Assembly (NCBI GenBank): GCA_014874425.1
Contig: JACWAG010000159.1
Location: 1 to 6,431 of the forward strand
Source of the DNA: Syntrophaceae bacterium
Lineage (GTDB): Bacteria > Desulfobacterota > Desulfomonilia > Desulfomonilales > Desulfomonilaceae
Length of the DNA: 6,431 nt
Direction: 5' to 3'
This document shows positions 6,237-6,431 of the stretch, in pieces. How positions within the stretch are numbered: the stretch's first letter is position 1; each line of letters opens with the position of its first letter. A program made the translations under genes and the position numbers. The notes beneath the pieces were generated by a model. The model saw nothing but the letters and a program-made list of their open reading frames with translations. It was not told where the DNA came from and did not search any database.

Positions 6237-6374
6237 TCAGGAAGGTTCCCACCGCATCAACCCCCTCTGGAGAGCCAATGTTTCCACATTCCGGACCAGA
6301 CCGGCGAACGCAGGCGCCTGCCAGTTTCCAGGGTCATAGCCTGTAAAACCTACGAGCGATCTTCCCAGTTCCAC
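6237..6374 (-). CDS. short protein-like ORF or gene fragment (45 aa from a GTG)
   Basis: On the minus strand a GTG at 6374-6372 opens a frame reading VELGRSLVGFTGYDPG, NWQAPAFAGLVRNVETL and ALQRGLMRWEPS to a TGA at 6239-6237. The residue mix looks like real protein, but there is no ribosome binding site. The frame extends only a few residues further upstream (FPSENRFV) before a TAG at 6401-6399. I do not recognise it. It may be the tail of a decayed gene or part of a dispersed repeat element, as the embedded 12-base palindrome hints. Confidence 0.22.
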   Translation of the reverse strand: MELGRSLVGFTGYDPGNWQAPAFAGLVRNVETLALQRGLMRWEPS

Positions 6375-6431
6375 GACAAAGCGATTCTCAGATGGAAACT
6401 AGCTTATCGGATTTCGATGAATTAACTTTCG

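Larger units (their letters stand above)
5907..6431. other. 525-base stretch without a convincing gene
   Basis: I find no gene with a good ribosome binding site or recognisable product. The left part holds a dyad followed by a T-rich run (possible terminator, 5965-6020) that overlaps a short hydrophobic ORF. GCTTATGC (6050-6057) recurs inverted as GCATAAGC about 110 bases on. The right part holds a 12-base perfect palindrome GCAGGCGCCTGC (6310-6321) and opposing short ORFs, of which the minus-strand one (6237-6374) looks most protein-like. A plus-strand 61-codon ORF (6154-6339) and a minus-strand 77-codon ORF (5997-6230) have GTG starts, no ribosome binding site and unconvincing composition. 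Confidence 0.6.

Overview
This window looks like ordinary bacterial chromosome, probably from an environmental or anaerobic Gram-negative bacterium. A Desulfobacterota-like or Nitrospirota-like source would fit a cobalamin-type radical SAM enzyme of the DUF4070 group, a long RmuC, strong GGAG-type ribosome binding sites and mid-range GC. No rRNA or other taxonomic marker is present, so the lineage is only a guess. I see no tRNA, rRNA, CRISPR array or intact insertion sequence.

Layout. (1) Positions 1-1360, minus strand: the first 453 codons of rmuC, cut by the window edge, with a membrane anchor, a very long repetitive coiled coil and the start of the nuclease-like RmuC domain. (2) 1361-1767: a gap holding the likely rmuC promoter, tiny ORFs and a possible gene remnant that ends exactly at the next start codon. 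(3) 1768-3246, plus strand: a complete B12-binding radical SAM protein. (4) 3247-3343: a strong hairpin between converging genes, probably a shared terminator. (5) 3344-4378, minus strand: a DUF4331 protein without a visible signal peptide and with visibly higher GC than its neighbours. (6) 4379-4684: a divergent regulatory region. (7) 4685-5611, plus strand: a ketopantoate-reductase-family enzyme with all key residues, followed after 64 bases by (8) a 76-residue helical protein of unknown function (5676-5906). (9) 5907-6431: a stretch without a convincing gene, holding a possible terminator and two short low-confidence ORFs.

How the genes relate. Only the reductase and the small protein are arranged like an operon. 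The other genes face different ways and share no evident pathway: DNA maintenance (rmuC), an unassigned radical SAM modification, a DUF4331 protein of unknown role, and pantothenate/CoA-type metabolism. I found no convincing new multi-gene system. The points most worth a second look are the repeat-expanded RmuC coiled coil, the possible remnant abutting the radical SAM start, the atypical DUF4331 gene, and the unexplained small protein behind the reductase.
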